Both the position numbers and the translations under genes were made by a program. The notes under the pieces are model-generated. The model saw only the letters and a list, made by a program, of their open reading frames with translations, made no database searches and was not told the DNA's origin. A DNA stretch of 64,000 bases from positions 1,460,721 through 1,524,720 of the forward strand of contig JXTB01000014.1 of assembly GCA_002914805.1 (NCBI GenBank), read 5' to 3'. This document shows positions 24,025-35,602 of this stretch, piece after piece; position 1 is the stretch's first letter, and the number at the start of each line of letters is the position of its first letter. This DNA comes from Parasponia andersonii. Lineage: Eukaryota; Streptophyta; Magnoliopsida; Rosales; Cannabaceae.

Positions 24025-25281
24025 CTACTCTATTTCTTCACCACCATCAACAAGGTCTCCACCGTCGCCGCCATCCTCTTCCAGCCACCGCTCGCCTCCG
24101 GGACTACAGTCAGCTTTATGCCGAAGCTTCCAATCGAGTGCTTGACATCCCCGCGAGCAATAATTCACCTTCCCACACACCGAGCACCTTCGAAACTCGT
24201 GCGGCCGGGTCTCGGGTCGACCGCACCCGCCATGGGCGCACAGCCTCAGCTTCTCGCCCAGCACAGCGCCTCGAGCCGACCCGAACCACTCCTTCAAGAA
24301 CCGGTTCGCCGGGTGGAGCTCCGGCTCCGGGACGCTGCACCCGAAATCGCTCAGCAACGGGCAACCGAGCGATCCCGGCGCCAAGAGCTGGTAGAAATGG
24401 GACCGCCACGCCGGCGACCGGAGTCCGTCGGCTAGCTCCCGCGCGTTGGCCTGGACCAGGAGTCGTCGGCCCTCGGCGACGTTCTGGCGGACGCCGTAGC
24501 CGTCCTGGAGGCAGTGGCCCAGCTCGCGGAGCGCGCTGGTGTGGCCGAGGTAGGCGGCGCGTGCGCACAGCGCGACCCCGGCGCGCAGGTCCTTCTCGCT
24601 CTTGGAGCCCCCGCTGCCGTTGAACTGGATTACCGCGAGGGAGTAGAGCGCCGGCGCGTGGGACCTAATCGCGGCCTTTGCCATTAGCGAAGCCCCACTC
24701 CCTCTGTTTTGTAAGCAATAAAATCGGATCTGGTAACCAATCAAAACACGAAAATTATTTAAATAAACAAATAAACAAAAATTAAAAAAAAAAAGAGAGA
24801 GAGAGAGAGAGAAATTATTAGAGACAGTTTGGCTAACCATTCCCAGAGTATAACAGGCCTCCGGGTTGCCCGAGTTAACGCACTGTTTCAAAAATCGGTC
24901 AGCCGACTCGGTCCATTTTTCGGCTCTAACCGCGAGCGTTTTGGGACCAGCTTTAGATAATACCAAGGGATGAACAGCTAACCGATTCAATCTTTTGCAT
25001 CTATACGTACAATAAATTTAAAAATTAAAAAAAAAAAAGTTCAAACTCACTTTCTGTCCAACCAAACAGAAAAAAAAGATTCCAGGAAAATGAAAAAGGA
25101 AAAAAAAAAAAAAGCAGTCTTACGTGAGAAGAATGGTGACAAAATCGGAGGGAGAAGAGGCAGAGGCGCTGAGCTTGCCGAGGATGAAGACGACGAGATC
25201 GTCCGGTAAGCCATCGAAGAAATCGGGTTTCTCTACGGTTCGGCGATGGAATCGAATCTTTTTCCTCTGAATATTGGTCAT
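24025..25281 (-). CDS. F-box protein with Sel1-like repeats and MYND zinc finger (At1g67340 type)
   Basis: Three exons: 25124-25281, 24838-25000 and 24025-24729, giving 341 residues. The introns obey GT..AG, and the split codon at the first junction restores T-C-K-R-L-N. Residues about 19-60 form the F-box (FFDGLPDDLVVFILGKLS). Residues about 100-215 resemble Sel1/HCP-like helical repeats (RGSGASLMAKAA, LRELGHCLQDGYGV). Residues 271-315 form a MYND finger with C271, C276, C289, C292, C298, C302, H311 and C315 all present. The C-terminal tail is acidic and glycine-rich. The expected role, from the family, is substrate adaptor of an SCF ubiquitin ligase through SKP1; the substrate is unknown. 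The start is the first ATG after an in-frame stop. The N terminus is shorter than the Arabidopsis protein (about 379 aa). The last exon is very GC-rich. Intron 2 holds a (GA)n run. Confidence 0.9.
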
Positions 25282-25815
25282 TATTTTTTTATTTTTGATT
25301 ATTTAATTTTTCAAATTTTTGAAGAAGAGAAAGGAAGCATTGGGAGACACAGAACAGAGAGTGTGTGTGTGTGTTTTGGGTGTGTGGTTATGTATAATGG
25401 TGTATGTATTATGCGTTTTTCTTTCTTTCTCTCTGCTTAGGTTTTTGAGTCTTTTTCTTTTCTTTGGCTCTGTTTTGAGGGTGCGTATCGGTAAAAAGCG
25501 AAACCAAAGGACGAGGTATTTATATACGAGAGCTGGGCTGGCTATAAGTAAGAAGACGCCAAAATCAAGAAAAATGAAGAGGTGGATCCCACAATGAATG
25601 CAATAAAATGGGAATTTTTTATTTATGGTTTTGGAGGAAAAAAAAAATTATTTGATTCTGCATTTGATCTTGCTTTGGGTAATAGCCTCCTAAATATTGT
25701 TTTTTTTTTTTGGAAGAGAAATGCATTGAATATTAGGGTTATTACCTTTTTTTTTTTTTTTAAGAAAAAAATAGATAATTAGGGTATAACTTTAATAGAT
25801 TGTTTATCAGATTCT
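25282..25815 (-). promoter_or_regulatory. 5' leader and promoter region of the F-box gene
   Basis: AT-rich, with T-runs near 25700 and 25750 and the GTGTGTGT tract near 25362. Apart from the TATA box no element stands out. Confidence 0.4.
25517..25526 (-). promoter_or_regulatory. TATA box of the F-box gene
   Basis: The minus strand reads TATATAAATA, about 236 bases upstream of the ATG at 25281. It would place transcription start near 25490, with a leader containing a CA/GT-rich stretch (25360-25385). Confidence 0.6.
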
Positions 25816-26258
25816 ACGTATCATACGGATCAATGGTTTATTATGGTATAATTGATAGTTAACAGTTATACCAATATGCCAATTTTGTTCTAGTTGTAAT
25901 TAGAAAATGAATGAATGCACCAATACATTATATTGTATAGAAAATTTTATTAAATAAGTGTTCGCACGCTAGGAGTAATTACACTTTGTGACGGGAAGGT
26001 TTTAAGTTCGAATACCTCATTCACGGGAAAAGTTTTCCTAGGAATGCTAACGTTAACAATTTTGTCGTAGAAACCTATTATGTGAGAACGCTAACATATC
26101 AATAATTTTATATAGTATGACTGATAATTAACAACTATTTCTATATGCTAATTTTATTCTAATCCAATTAGAAAATTAATAAGTGCGCTACTCTATATGA
26201 TATGGCAAATTTTGTAAATAAGTGTTTCTATGTTAGTGGTAATTATACCGAGTATTAC

Positions 26259-26270
26259 CATAAAGATTTT
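26259..26270. repeat. Target duplication of SINE copy 2, left
   Basis: CATAAAGATTTT here and CATAAAGTTTTT at 26429-26440. Together they restore the array motif ACATAAAGGTTTTAAG. Confidence 0.75.
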
Positions 26271-26428
26271 GCCAACTTGGTTAGTTTAGTTGGTCCAAGA
26301 TTTGAAGGATGTGTGTGTGAGTTTGGGGGGTCAAGAGTTCAAATCTTGGTAGAGTGTGCGTTATTTTTTTTAAAATTTGTAATAAATAGTGGTCATTAGT
26401 TAAACCCCATTTTTTTTAAAAAAAAAAA
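26271..26428 (+). mobile_element. tRNA-derived SINE, copy 2 (different head)
   Basis: About 158 bp. The head has an A-box-like TTAGTTTAGTTGG and a B-box-like GAGTTCAAATC, followed by CTTGG. The tail TTTGTAATAAATAGTGGTCA and ATTAGTTAAACCCCA matches the tail of the SINE at 27793-27998, then comes an A-run. It sits inside a satellite unit. Confidence 0.8.
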
Positions 26429-26950
26429 CATAAAGTTTTTAAGTTTCAACACTTTCCACTAGAAAATTTTTCGCTAATAGTGCTAACGTTGATTGTTAGT
26501 CATAGAAACCCATTCTACATGAAAATATTTTCCAAAAATTAATGGTAATGTATAGTTGGTTTATCGTATTATAATTTATATTTAATAGTTATATCGATAT
26601 GCTCATTTTATTCTAGCACGAAAACGAAAATGAATAAATATGCTACTTTATATGGTATAGGAAGCTTTATAAATAAGTGGTCGCATGCTAGTAGTAATTA
26701 TATCGAGTGTTAACATAAAGGTTTTAAGTTCGAATATCTCTTTAACCGGAAAATTTTTCATAAGAAATAACGTCAACTATTAGTCGTAGAAAACTCTTCG
26801 CGGAAAAAGCTTTTCCCTAGGAATGCTGATGTATCAATATTGATTTAATGTGATACAATTGACATATCAATATGTTGAATTTATTCTAGCCCCAAAGAGA
26901 TAATGAATAAATGTGTTCCCCTATACGGCACGGCAAAGTTTATAAATAAG

Positions 26951-28080
26951 AAGGTTAATGGTTGGTCCTTAATCTATTACTACTTTGGCATATTGGTTCT
27001 CAACTTATTTTTTGTAGCATTTAAGTATTAAACATTTTTTTTTAGGCTATATTAGTGTTTTTAGCATGTTCTATCCAAAATTCTGTTAAAATTTATTTGA
27101 ATGAGAGAAATTTTACATTATTGATCTCAATTTTTCGATTGTTTAACAATTTGATCCCTATTTTATTTTTGTATGCATATTTCCGATTAACAATATTATA
27201 TTTGTCAATCTTTCAGAAAATTAAAATTAAAAAACGGATAGAAAACAAACAGTTTATTTAAAAACTAAATTCAAAAAAGAAACAAAAATCATACTAATAA
27301 ACCTTAGATTATGTCAAACTATAGTAACTTTATGAATAAAAAATAGTTATCTTTCTATTTTAAAACTAAAAAAATTTCACATACATGCTTTTATACTAGT
27401 CAAATTTGACTAAAAATTTACTAAATCCATTAAATATTCATGTAATTATGAATGGTTATTCTAAAAAATTAATTAACTATTTGCAGCAAATAAGCCTAAA
27501 AAGTTTATAGTTTTCCATTAAATGTTCATTTCTTTATATAATTGCATCTGTCAATATTTCGGAAAATTAATTTTTTAGAATTTTAATTTTTCAAAAGATT
27601 GACAGATGCAATATTATTAATCGGAAATATGAATACAAAAAAATAGAGACTAAATTGTTAAACAATTAAAAAATTAAGTTCAATGGTGTAAAATTTCTCT
27701 CATTCAAATAAATTTTAATGGAATTTTTGATGAAATATACTAAAAGAACCAATAATACTAAAAAGATAAATATTTAGTACTTAAATGCTACATATCACCC
27801 GTTGACGAAGTGGGTTGGCTCAAGTGGTAAGAGCACTCACTATTTAGGATCTTGGTTCTAGGTTCGAGTCATACCAGGGTAGGCGTGAAAACTTATTATC
27901 CATAATCGAGTAAGGTGAGGATTGGGTAGTAATAAGTATTTTCCTTTAATTTGTAACAAATAAAGGTCATTAGTTAAATCCCACTTTTAAAAAAAAAATT
28001 AGTACTTAAATGCTACAAAAAAAAATTAAAGATCGATGTGCTAAAATAGTAATAAGTTGGACAATGATGTCATTAATCCT
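26951..28080. mobile_element. Foldback element with arms of about 285 bp, interrupted by a SINE
   Basis: The left arm (26951 to about 27240) and right arm (about 27580 to 28080, after removing the SINE and one duplication) are inverted copies. Matching landmarks include TTTTGTAGCATTTAAGTA, AAAATTTATTTGAATGAGAG, AAATTTTACA, GTTTAACAATTT and CATATTTCCGATTAA. The core contains a smaller hairpin (TTGCATCTGTCAATATTTC at 27542 against GATTGACAGATGCAA at 27598). It is inserted in a satellite unit; ATAAG before the left end recurs after the right end and may be the target duplication. No transposase frame. Confidence 0.8.
27793..27998 (+). mobile_element. tRNA-derived SINE, copy 3
   Basis: 206 bp. 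The head has A box TGGCTCAAGTGG and B box GGTTCGAGTC, close to the pol III consensus. It then has CATACCAGGGTAGGCGTGAA, the tail TATTTTCCTTTAATTTGTAA and CATTAGTTAAATCCCACTTTT, and ends in an A-run. The perfect 19-bp target duplication TTAGTACTTAAATGCTACA flanks it (27774-27792 and 27999-28017). It lies within the right arm of the foldback element. Confidence 0.93.
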
Positions 28081-28751
28081 AGATAAGTAGTTGCATGTCC
28101 GTGATAATTTACACCGGGTATTAACATAAAGGCCTTAAGTTCGAATACTAGAAAAATTTTCACTAATAATGCAAGCGTTGACTGTTAGTCATTGAAACCT
28201 CTTCCTTGGGAAACTTTCCCTAGGAAGTAGGAACACTAATATATGAAGGATTTGATATAGTATAATTAACAATAACTATATCAAGTGTTAACATAAAGGT
28301 TTTAAGTTCGAATATCTCTTTAACTGAAAATTTTTTGTAAGAAATGCTAACGCCAACTATTAGTCGTAGAAACCCCTTCCACGGAAAAAGCTTTTCCCTA
28401 GGAATGCTGACGTTTCAATATTGATTGAATATGATACAATTGATATATCAATATATTGATTTTATTGTAGCCCGAAAATGAAAATGAATAAATGTGTTAC
28501 CTTATATGGTATGGCAAAGTTTACAAATAAGTAGTTTCATGTTCGTGATAATTTACACTGAGTGTTAACGTAAAGGCTTTAAGTTCGAATACTAGAAATA
28601 TTTTTGCTAATAATGCAAGCATTAACGGTTAGTCATAGAGACCTCTTCCTAGGGAAAACTTTCCCTGGAACATAAGAACACTAATACATCAATGATCTGA
28701 TATAGCATAATTGACACTTAACAGTAATTATATCAATATGGCGATTTTATT

Positions 28752-29205
28752 AGGGTCAACAATTTTTTACATGACACGATGATATGATTTGAAAATGATA
28801 CAAAATAAATGGGTTTAGATAACCTATTTAACATGTGTAATAAACGAGTAGATTTCGGATCAATCCATTTAACTTGAAAATGACTCGTTAAACCTATTTA
28901 ATTAATTGAGTTGTTTTTATATCATGTCTACACGATACTAATACGATACATTTACTGATATTTTAATAATTAAATATGATTTTGATTATATATATAATTG
29001 AATTAATTAGTATATAATTGTGTTAAATTAGAATAATTGTGTCACTTTTGAATAATCGTATCAAACATGTCACAATATGATTCATAATACATTTATTAAG
29101 CGGACTACATATATCGTATTTAAATTTAATTTTTTAACATGTTTATTAATCATGTCATATTATAATCATGACGAATCGAATACGGTAAGATTTGAGGCCA
29201 AAAAA
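28752..29205. mobile_element. Further insertion inside the satellite
   Basis: The satellite motif CGATTTTATT stops at about 28751 and resumes at about 29206 with GTAGTAAATGTGCTACCCTC. The intervening 450 bp contains paired motifs in inverted order (AACATGTGTAATAAACGAG against AACATGTTTATTAATCATG, and ATGACACGATGATATG against CATGTCATATTATAATCATG), so it is probably a decayed TIR element. Its edges are approximate. Confidence 0.5.
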
Positions 29206-29990
29206 AGAAGTAGTAAATGTGCTACCCTCTACGGTATAGGAAGATTTAAAAAAAAAAATGGTTACATGCTCTCGGTAATAACACCAAGTGCTATTTAAGT
29301 TCAAATACCTCTTCGTTCGAGGGGCAAATTTTTTCGCTAGGAATGCCAACGTTAACTATTAGTCGTAAATACCTCTTATGCGGAAAAAACTTTTGCCTGG
29401 GAACACTAACATATCAATGATTTATAAATGAAGTGTAATTGATAATTAAAAGTTATATCAATATGCCAATTTTTATTCTAGTCCCAATTAGAAAAATGAA
29501 TAAATGTACTACCTTATATGATATTGCAAACTTAATAGAAAAATGAATAAATGTACTACCTTATGTGATATTGCAAAGTTTATAAATGAGTGGTTGCATG
29601 GTCGTTGGTAACTACACCAAGTGTTAATATGCGGGTTTTAAATTCTAATACGTCTACCATTGAAAAATTTTTCGCCAAGTATGCTAACGTCGTCTGTCAG
29701 TCGTAGAAACCTCTTTCGCGGAAAAAACTTTTCCCTTGGAACGCTAACTGAATGATTTGATGTAGTGTAATTGATAATTAATAGTTATATAAGTATGTCG
29801 ATTTTATTCTGGCCCAAAAAGAAATTGAAGAAATGTGCATGCTACCTTATATATTGTATAAGAAGTTTTATAAATAAGTGGTTACAGGCTAGCGGTAATT
29901 ATAGCAAGTGTTAAAAGTTTTTAAGTTTAAATACCTCTTCTGTGGGAAAATTTTTTCCTGGGGTCAACTCTAATGTCCACTGTCAGTATT

Positions 29991-32405
29991 AAAAACTCAA
30001 ATGTGTGTTTTTTTAAAATATTAATATATACTTGCAATATTCATATACAGTAGTCTCTTGAAGTTATGGATATATATACCTTTCCTTCCAAGAGCAACAT
30101 TTTTTTCCCCCAATGTTTGCTTTGAAAAAAACAAAGCCATTTAATGTACAGGTCTATTTTCAGTTTGGCTCTTAGGAACTAATTTATATATATATATATA
30201 AGCAGACTATATGCGATAAACGTGTTGCTCAGCTACAATTTGTTGGAGGTCCTCTCCATGAGTGACGGGAAAGCCAAACCTATTCCTAGCCTTGTGGATG
30301 TATCAATCTATTCCTCTTATAAAATCTAGGGTCTTAACCATGTTCATTCGAACCTCTCCTAATCAAAACCTAATTTAACTTTACAATACGAAAAAATAAA
30401 ATAAAACTTCTTATTTATTCATGTGTTTAATCACGTTGAACGTAGAGAACACAGTTTGTGTAGTTTTTAATTATACGAGTTGAAGCATGTCACGTGAGTT
30501 CCACGTTGGAACTACTGCTCGAACAAAAAGTTAGCCAGTGTGTACTCAAAGCATGCCCTAAGCCCTATGTATATATCATGAATATTTTATGTACAATGCT
30601 GTTGGTACGGTTTTGAACAGGGTTGGTGAACCATGTATTATAAATTTATAATAATTTATAGACGTATATCTATGTGTTTGTGTGTGTGGCAGAGCTCCAA
30701 CAAAATCTCATCTCCATAATATCCTTAACCGGGGAAAAAAAAATCATATCCATAACACTTTTGAAATCTATACGCATGGCACTTCAAGTTGAGACAACAC
30801 AAGTTGGGATGCTAGCTGAGATAGAGTTTTGAAAATCAAGTTAAGCTTAGATATTTATGAGAACTGGGGTCAAGAAGAAAAATATATTAATAATATATGT
30901 GTTTGTTATTATTAAGAAAAAAAATAAAATAAAAACAAGGAAGGTTTCCCCCACTTGTATAATTGGGTCATGGAAATGAAAGTTTGGATAAGGGTTGAAG
31001 ATGTGGAGTTGGTGGAACACAAATCTTTTTTCCTCTAAACCCACCAAAAAGAGATGAAGTGGTACACTTGGATTTGGTATAAAATGTGTACTACATTGAT
31101 GCTAGCTAACATTACTTCTATAAAAGGCTGATAAAGCCTTTGTTGTCCCCGACCCGTACTTTGTGTAAACAAGGTTGGGGCGGGTTACCAATATTTGGCC
31201 CCAACACTTTTTAATTTTTTTCGTTAAAAAAATGTTTATATAAATAAAACTTTGGTAAAATATATAAACTTAAAAAATAAAATAAGATATTTATACTCAG
31301 ATCCACTATCAATAAAAAATAAAAGAAGAGATTCACCTATAAATGTTTTTAAAACTAACTTTCGTTATCATATCATATCACACAAGTAAAATTACTTAGA
31401 TACTTTCCAGCCTAATAAATCTTATAATGCATTCTTCTCCATCAAATTCCGAGCTACTTTTACTATCATCGTTGGTCCCGACCTTGGCAGTTTCCTTGCT
31501 TAATTAAGGTCGAAATATTTTAACCGTGGTTAAACTCATTCCGCTAATTCACTCAGTTGGCTCTATCAATTTTCGAGTAGGTCAAATCATCGTTCGACTA
31601 TAATTAAATAATTCGACTGGAGTTAAAGTTATTGGTCGAAAATTTTCAATTGACGTTCGAACAATTTCGATTCAAATCGAACATAATCGGTCACTTTTTT
31701 TATTTTTTACTTTTTTGACTGAGATTAAGTCACGAATAAGTTTAGAGTTCTGAAATTTTTATTAAATGATATGACATTAAAAATCCTAGTTTTATAAATG
31801 GTTTTTATGTTATCCTTATTTTCATCACTTATTTTAAAAAGTGATCAAAATTAATATGGTTAAAGCATAAGATATAGATTATGCGTTTTCGGTTTTGTTC
31901 TTTTTGTCTTTGATTTCATAGTACTATAATATATTTGAAATATAGAACACGTAAGTATATCGGAGCGAGTACCAGCCCACTCCATAGGAGAATTTCTCTC
32001 ATAACCAACCATGAACTATGTTATAGGATTAATGCTATGTTTGGTAAAGAGGGAAAAAAAAAATAGGAGAGTAAAAAAATATGTGGAATAGAAAAGTAAA
32101 CATTTTTCCTTCGTTCATAATAATTCATAATAATTATTGATATATAAAAAAGAAAAAAAGTTAGTTTAATTTAAAATAACTATTTTATTCTTATATTATT
32201 ATTATTTAAAATTAAGTGTGTAAAGATAATTTAGTTATTTAGCTTAGTCATATATTAACAAAAAAATTTTACTTCATATTTTCTTTCTATTTTAAGGAGG
32301 ATGAAAATTATTTAGGCTGCACTATTTTTTTTTACTTTCATTTTTCTTTTCTCTTCTACCAATAACCTGATTTTTTAATTTCCTTTGACTTTTTCTTCCT
32401 CTCTT
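29991..32405. other. Intergenic DNA, nothing recognised
   Basis: Contains a GC-richer segment at 30230-30560 and TCGAA/TCGAC-rich sequence at 31500-31690 with no open frame or repeat partner that I can identify. Confidence 0.4.
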
Positions 32406-32409
32406 TTTT

Positions 32410-32557
32410 CCTTTCACCAAATATAGCCAGTTTCATCGTATCCGTTGGGGAAGAATGACATCTATACCACCTTCCCTTTTTTTCCTTTCACCAAATATAG
32501 CCAGTTTCATCGAATCCATTGGGGAAGAATGACATCTATACCACCTTCCCCAACAAA
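32410..32557. repeat. 74-bp tandem duplication
   Basis: CCTTTCACCAAATATAGCCA with its following bases through CTATACCACCTTCCC occurs at 32410 and again at 32484, with only a few differences (CGTATCCGTT against CGAATCCATT). Confidence 0.9.
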
Positions 32558-32559
32558 AA

Positions 32560-33013
32560 TTCCTTAAATTAATTTTTCTCTTTCTTGTATTTTTTTTAAG
32601 ATATAATTACTAATAGTATTGCTTTTACGTTAATGTGAAACGAACAGGAGGAGAAGCACTTTGAGTACTTGAAATCTGGCCCCTGAATCCTAATTTGAGT
32701 CAAGCACAACAAATTAATTGATTATGGCTGCCACAGTAGAAAGAATTGCATGATTGATTGATTAATTTGACTAACCCTATTGTATCTGACCAAAAAGGAG
32801 AATATATACTAAAACTTGAAGATTGTCATTTTTAAGCAATGTTGCGTATATCCATGTACTATAAGTATGTATTCAAAAATACATATTATACATAGAAATA
32901 TTTGCAATAGTATGCCTTTATGTTGTTGTTCCAAACTGCTAAATTTCGTTAGTGATTTAATACTAATTTGGGTTAAGCAAAAACCATTTAATGTTTCTAG
33001 AAGAGTTGACTGC

Positions 33014-33046
<33 letters not shown>

Positions 33047-34592
33047 ATAATTGAGGTACTAATTTTTATACTAAATTTTTAATTATAATACATGTAGTAA
33101 ATTATTTGTCATTATTTAATTGATAATAATTTTTAATCTATTTGTGGTAAATTTAACACACCAATTAGATAGTAACAATTCATATACCACATATGTATTG
33201 AGTATTACCCATATATATATATATATATATATTTTGCAAGAAATATCTATTGTTTGAATGAGTTCAATATACCTGCTTTCCCTCATATATATATACTTTT
33301 GTTTCTAACATCATTTCGTGGACGGCAGTATAGATGATCTCAACATTGCACTATATATTATAAAAAAATTTCTTATCATATTGTGCATTTAATTCACAAC
33401 TACATGTGCAATTTGAAAATTGTAGTTGAAATTTGCATAATTTCTTTCAACCCACTTTAAGAGTCATCACCCTATGGAAAAATATATAAGATTTAGCTGT
33501 CTTTTTTCTCAGCAAAGTAATTTAAAATATCCCGTGATTTTTTTCCCCCAAGCTCTTGCAAAGAAGTTATATGTTATTGTTGCGTGTTACATAAACTTGT
33601 TATCTATATTCATCTTGTGAAGCAAGTAATATTCCCAATCAAAGGTATACAAATCAAACTCATTACATCCACTATTTGAATCTTTTACAAACAGTAATTA
33701 ATTTATACATAAATATAGGTATTTAAGCAACTGTGGACTGAATATGGTTGAGTATGTCCATTATAAAATCAGAAGAAGATTATGACAACCCATGTTCTTC
33801 TACATCGACAGACATACCCATATAATTACCTTATTCTGGAATAAAAAAGCCAGGAAGAGTTAGATGAATTAGCCATGAAAACAAGCAAAGATTTCATCAT
33901 CCGAGGTTTTTTTCTTTTTCTTTCTTAAAATTTAAAATTTTAACTTAACCTATGGGGATGGAGATCGATCCATCGGTCGCTATCTTTAGTTAAATTATTT
34001 GTAACACATATAATTGCACAATTTTATTATTATTATTATTATTATTTCTTTTTACACATTTTGTGGGCTTATAACAAGTCAATAATGCAAAACGGTCGCA
34101 CACAAATTGCCGTTTTTGACATTGCAACTTAGGAAAAAGAATGACAATGACTAATGTTCTAAAGTTATGTTGTAATAAATACATGAATGCCACGTGGGAA
34201 AACTTGTAAAGGAAAATAGGCCGTACCTTCCACAAGAAAGTGTGTGATTGTTCATGTGAATTGTGATTACTCTTCCAGGGCTATAATTACAGCACTAATT
34301 GCTTTCACATGCATACTAAGTACCTTATTTTTCAGAAAATAAAAAGTAAAAACAAAAAGAAAACATAAAACAGCCAAAAACTTGAATACAACTACGTTAT
34401 AATATTATTAAACTTAGTAGTAATCAAATGTCTCAAAATCAAATCTCTCACATTGAAAAAAATTAAAAACATGATTTATCTAAATGACAACTTGATATAC
34501 TTCCATGCTAATTGAGTAAATCCGTAACATAATTTTTTTTTGGCTAATCTAAGGATTATAAAGATTGATCTTTAAAACCTTTGTGTGACTAC
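32560..34592. other. AT-rich intergenic DNA with microsatellites and a MITE relative
   Basis: TA runs at 33014-33045 and 33211-33232. 33053-33220 partly resembles the hairpin MITE at 21870-22105. (TTA)n lies at about 34025-34045. No gene. Confidence 0.4.
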
Positions 34593-35602
34593 TGTTAGTT
34601 TTAAAATGATTTTTGCAGCGGAAAATTAGCCTAAAAATATTTAAAAAATTTCTCAAAATAATTGACTATATGAGTGCATAATATTAATTCATAATAAATA
34701 GGAATATATAAAGAGAATAGATCTAATATCTCGTATAGCTTATCAGCGATCCTAGCTTTTCTATCTTCTAAATCACGATATTCCAATTCAAACTTCAAAC
34801 ACAACAGGATAAACATATGGGCATTGTGTACGATCTCTCAAAACTCACATTTTAGGCCCTTGCAATATTCTTAACACATGAGATTACAAGAGTTTGTTCT
34901 ATAGAGAATAAGAAGACTCTATTCTTTTTTTCTCTAGATTATAAATACTCTGTAAAAAATAATACGTAGCATATCCTGCTAGGGTTTCACTATATATATA
35001 TANNNNNNNNNNNNNNNNNNNNNNNNNNNNNNNNNNNNNNNNNNNNNNNNNNNNNNNNNNNNNNNNNNNNNNNNNNNNNNNNNNNNNNNNNNNNNNNNNN
35101 NNNNNNNNNNNNNNNNNNNNNNNNNNNNNNNNNNNNNNNNNNNNNNNNNNNNNNNNNNNNNNNNNNNNTACTCAAACTGTTCAAGTCCTGAATTGATACA
35201 TATAGGAATCATCTTTCTAGCTTTCTGATGAAAGGAATAGATTCCATATCTGTAAGCTATATTTTCAGCTGCTCATCTCATTATGCTCCCAAGATACAAG
35301 TCATTCGGTCTGTTTAAAAAACAAACCTTTAACAAGTATGTCAAAAAATATAATGTTATAAATAAGAGTCTATAACTACTCGGGATTAAAATTGATCTAC
35401 ATATGATCATCTCATGACATTATTTGAATTCTTAAGAGTTAACAGAATTTATGTGAGATTCAAATCATGTCTTGTCCAGTCATATATAATTAAATTATAA
35501 AAAGTACCTTCATTATGATGTCAATACATCAATAGTCTAGATAAGACTCTTATATTATCAATGTTAATAGACCGTACTAATAATATTTAATTAAAGATCT
35601 CA
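34593..35602 (-). repeat. 3' LTR (contains assembly gap)
   Basis: Starts TGTTAGTTTTAAAATG on the plus strand and matches 38246 onward, for example TTGACTATATGAGTGCATA, AACACATGAGATTA and TACTCAAACTGTTCAAGTCC. Ends at the junction with gag. Confidence 0.85.
35004..35168. other. Assembly gap (165 n)
   Basis: Falls inside the LTR. The other LTR carries about 730 bp between the same flanking landmarks. Confidence 0.95.

Larger units (their letters stand above)
25820..29990. repeat. Degenerate tandem array (satellite-like), unit about 270-290 bp
   Basis: Around nine worn units. Recurring landmarks in order are: AAATAAGTGGTTGCATG, AGTGTTAACATAAAGG, TTTTAAGTTCGAATACCTC, AATGCTAACGTTAACTATTAG, GTCGTAGAAACC, GGAAAAA.CTTTTCCCTAGG, TGATAATTAACAGTTATATC, ATATGCCAATTTTATTCTAG, AAAATGAATAAATGTGCTAC and TATGGTATGGCAAAG. 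Starts fall near 25951, 26214, 26666, 26941, 28084, 28523, 29225, 29582 and 29868. Inserted DNA at 26271-26428, 26951-28080 and about 28752-29205 accounts for the long spacings. A unit near 28270 lost its middle, and 29470-29580 has a local 48-bp duplication. No protein frame is conserved. Confidence 0.85.

Noticed and set aside
24116..24623. Open frames of 105-161 codons on both strands over the F-box gene
   Set aside because: They are shadows of the GC-rich exon 3; their Arg/Pro-rich composition is typical of out-of-frame GC-rich sequence.
27793..27860. Possible tRNA gene (A and B boxes)
   Set aside because: The boxes belong to a SINE head: there is an A-tail and a 19-bp target duplication, and no cloverleaf with a proper acceptor stem can be drawn.
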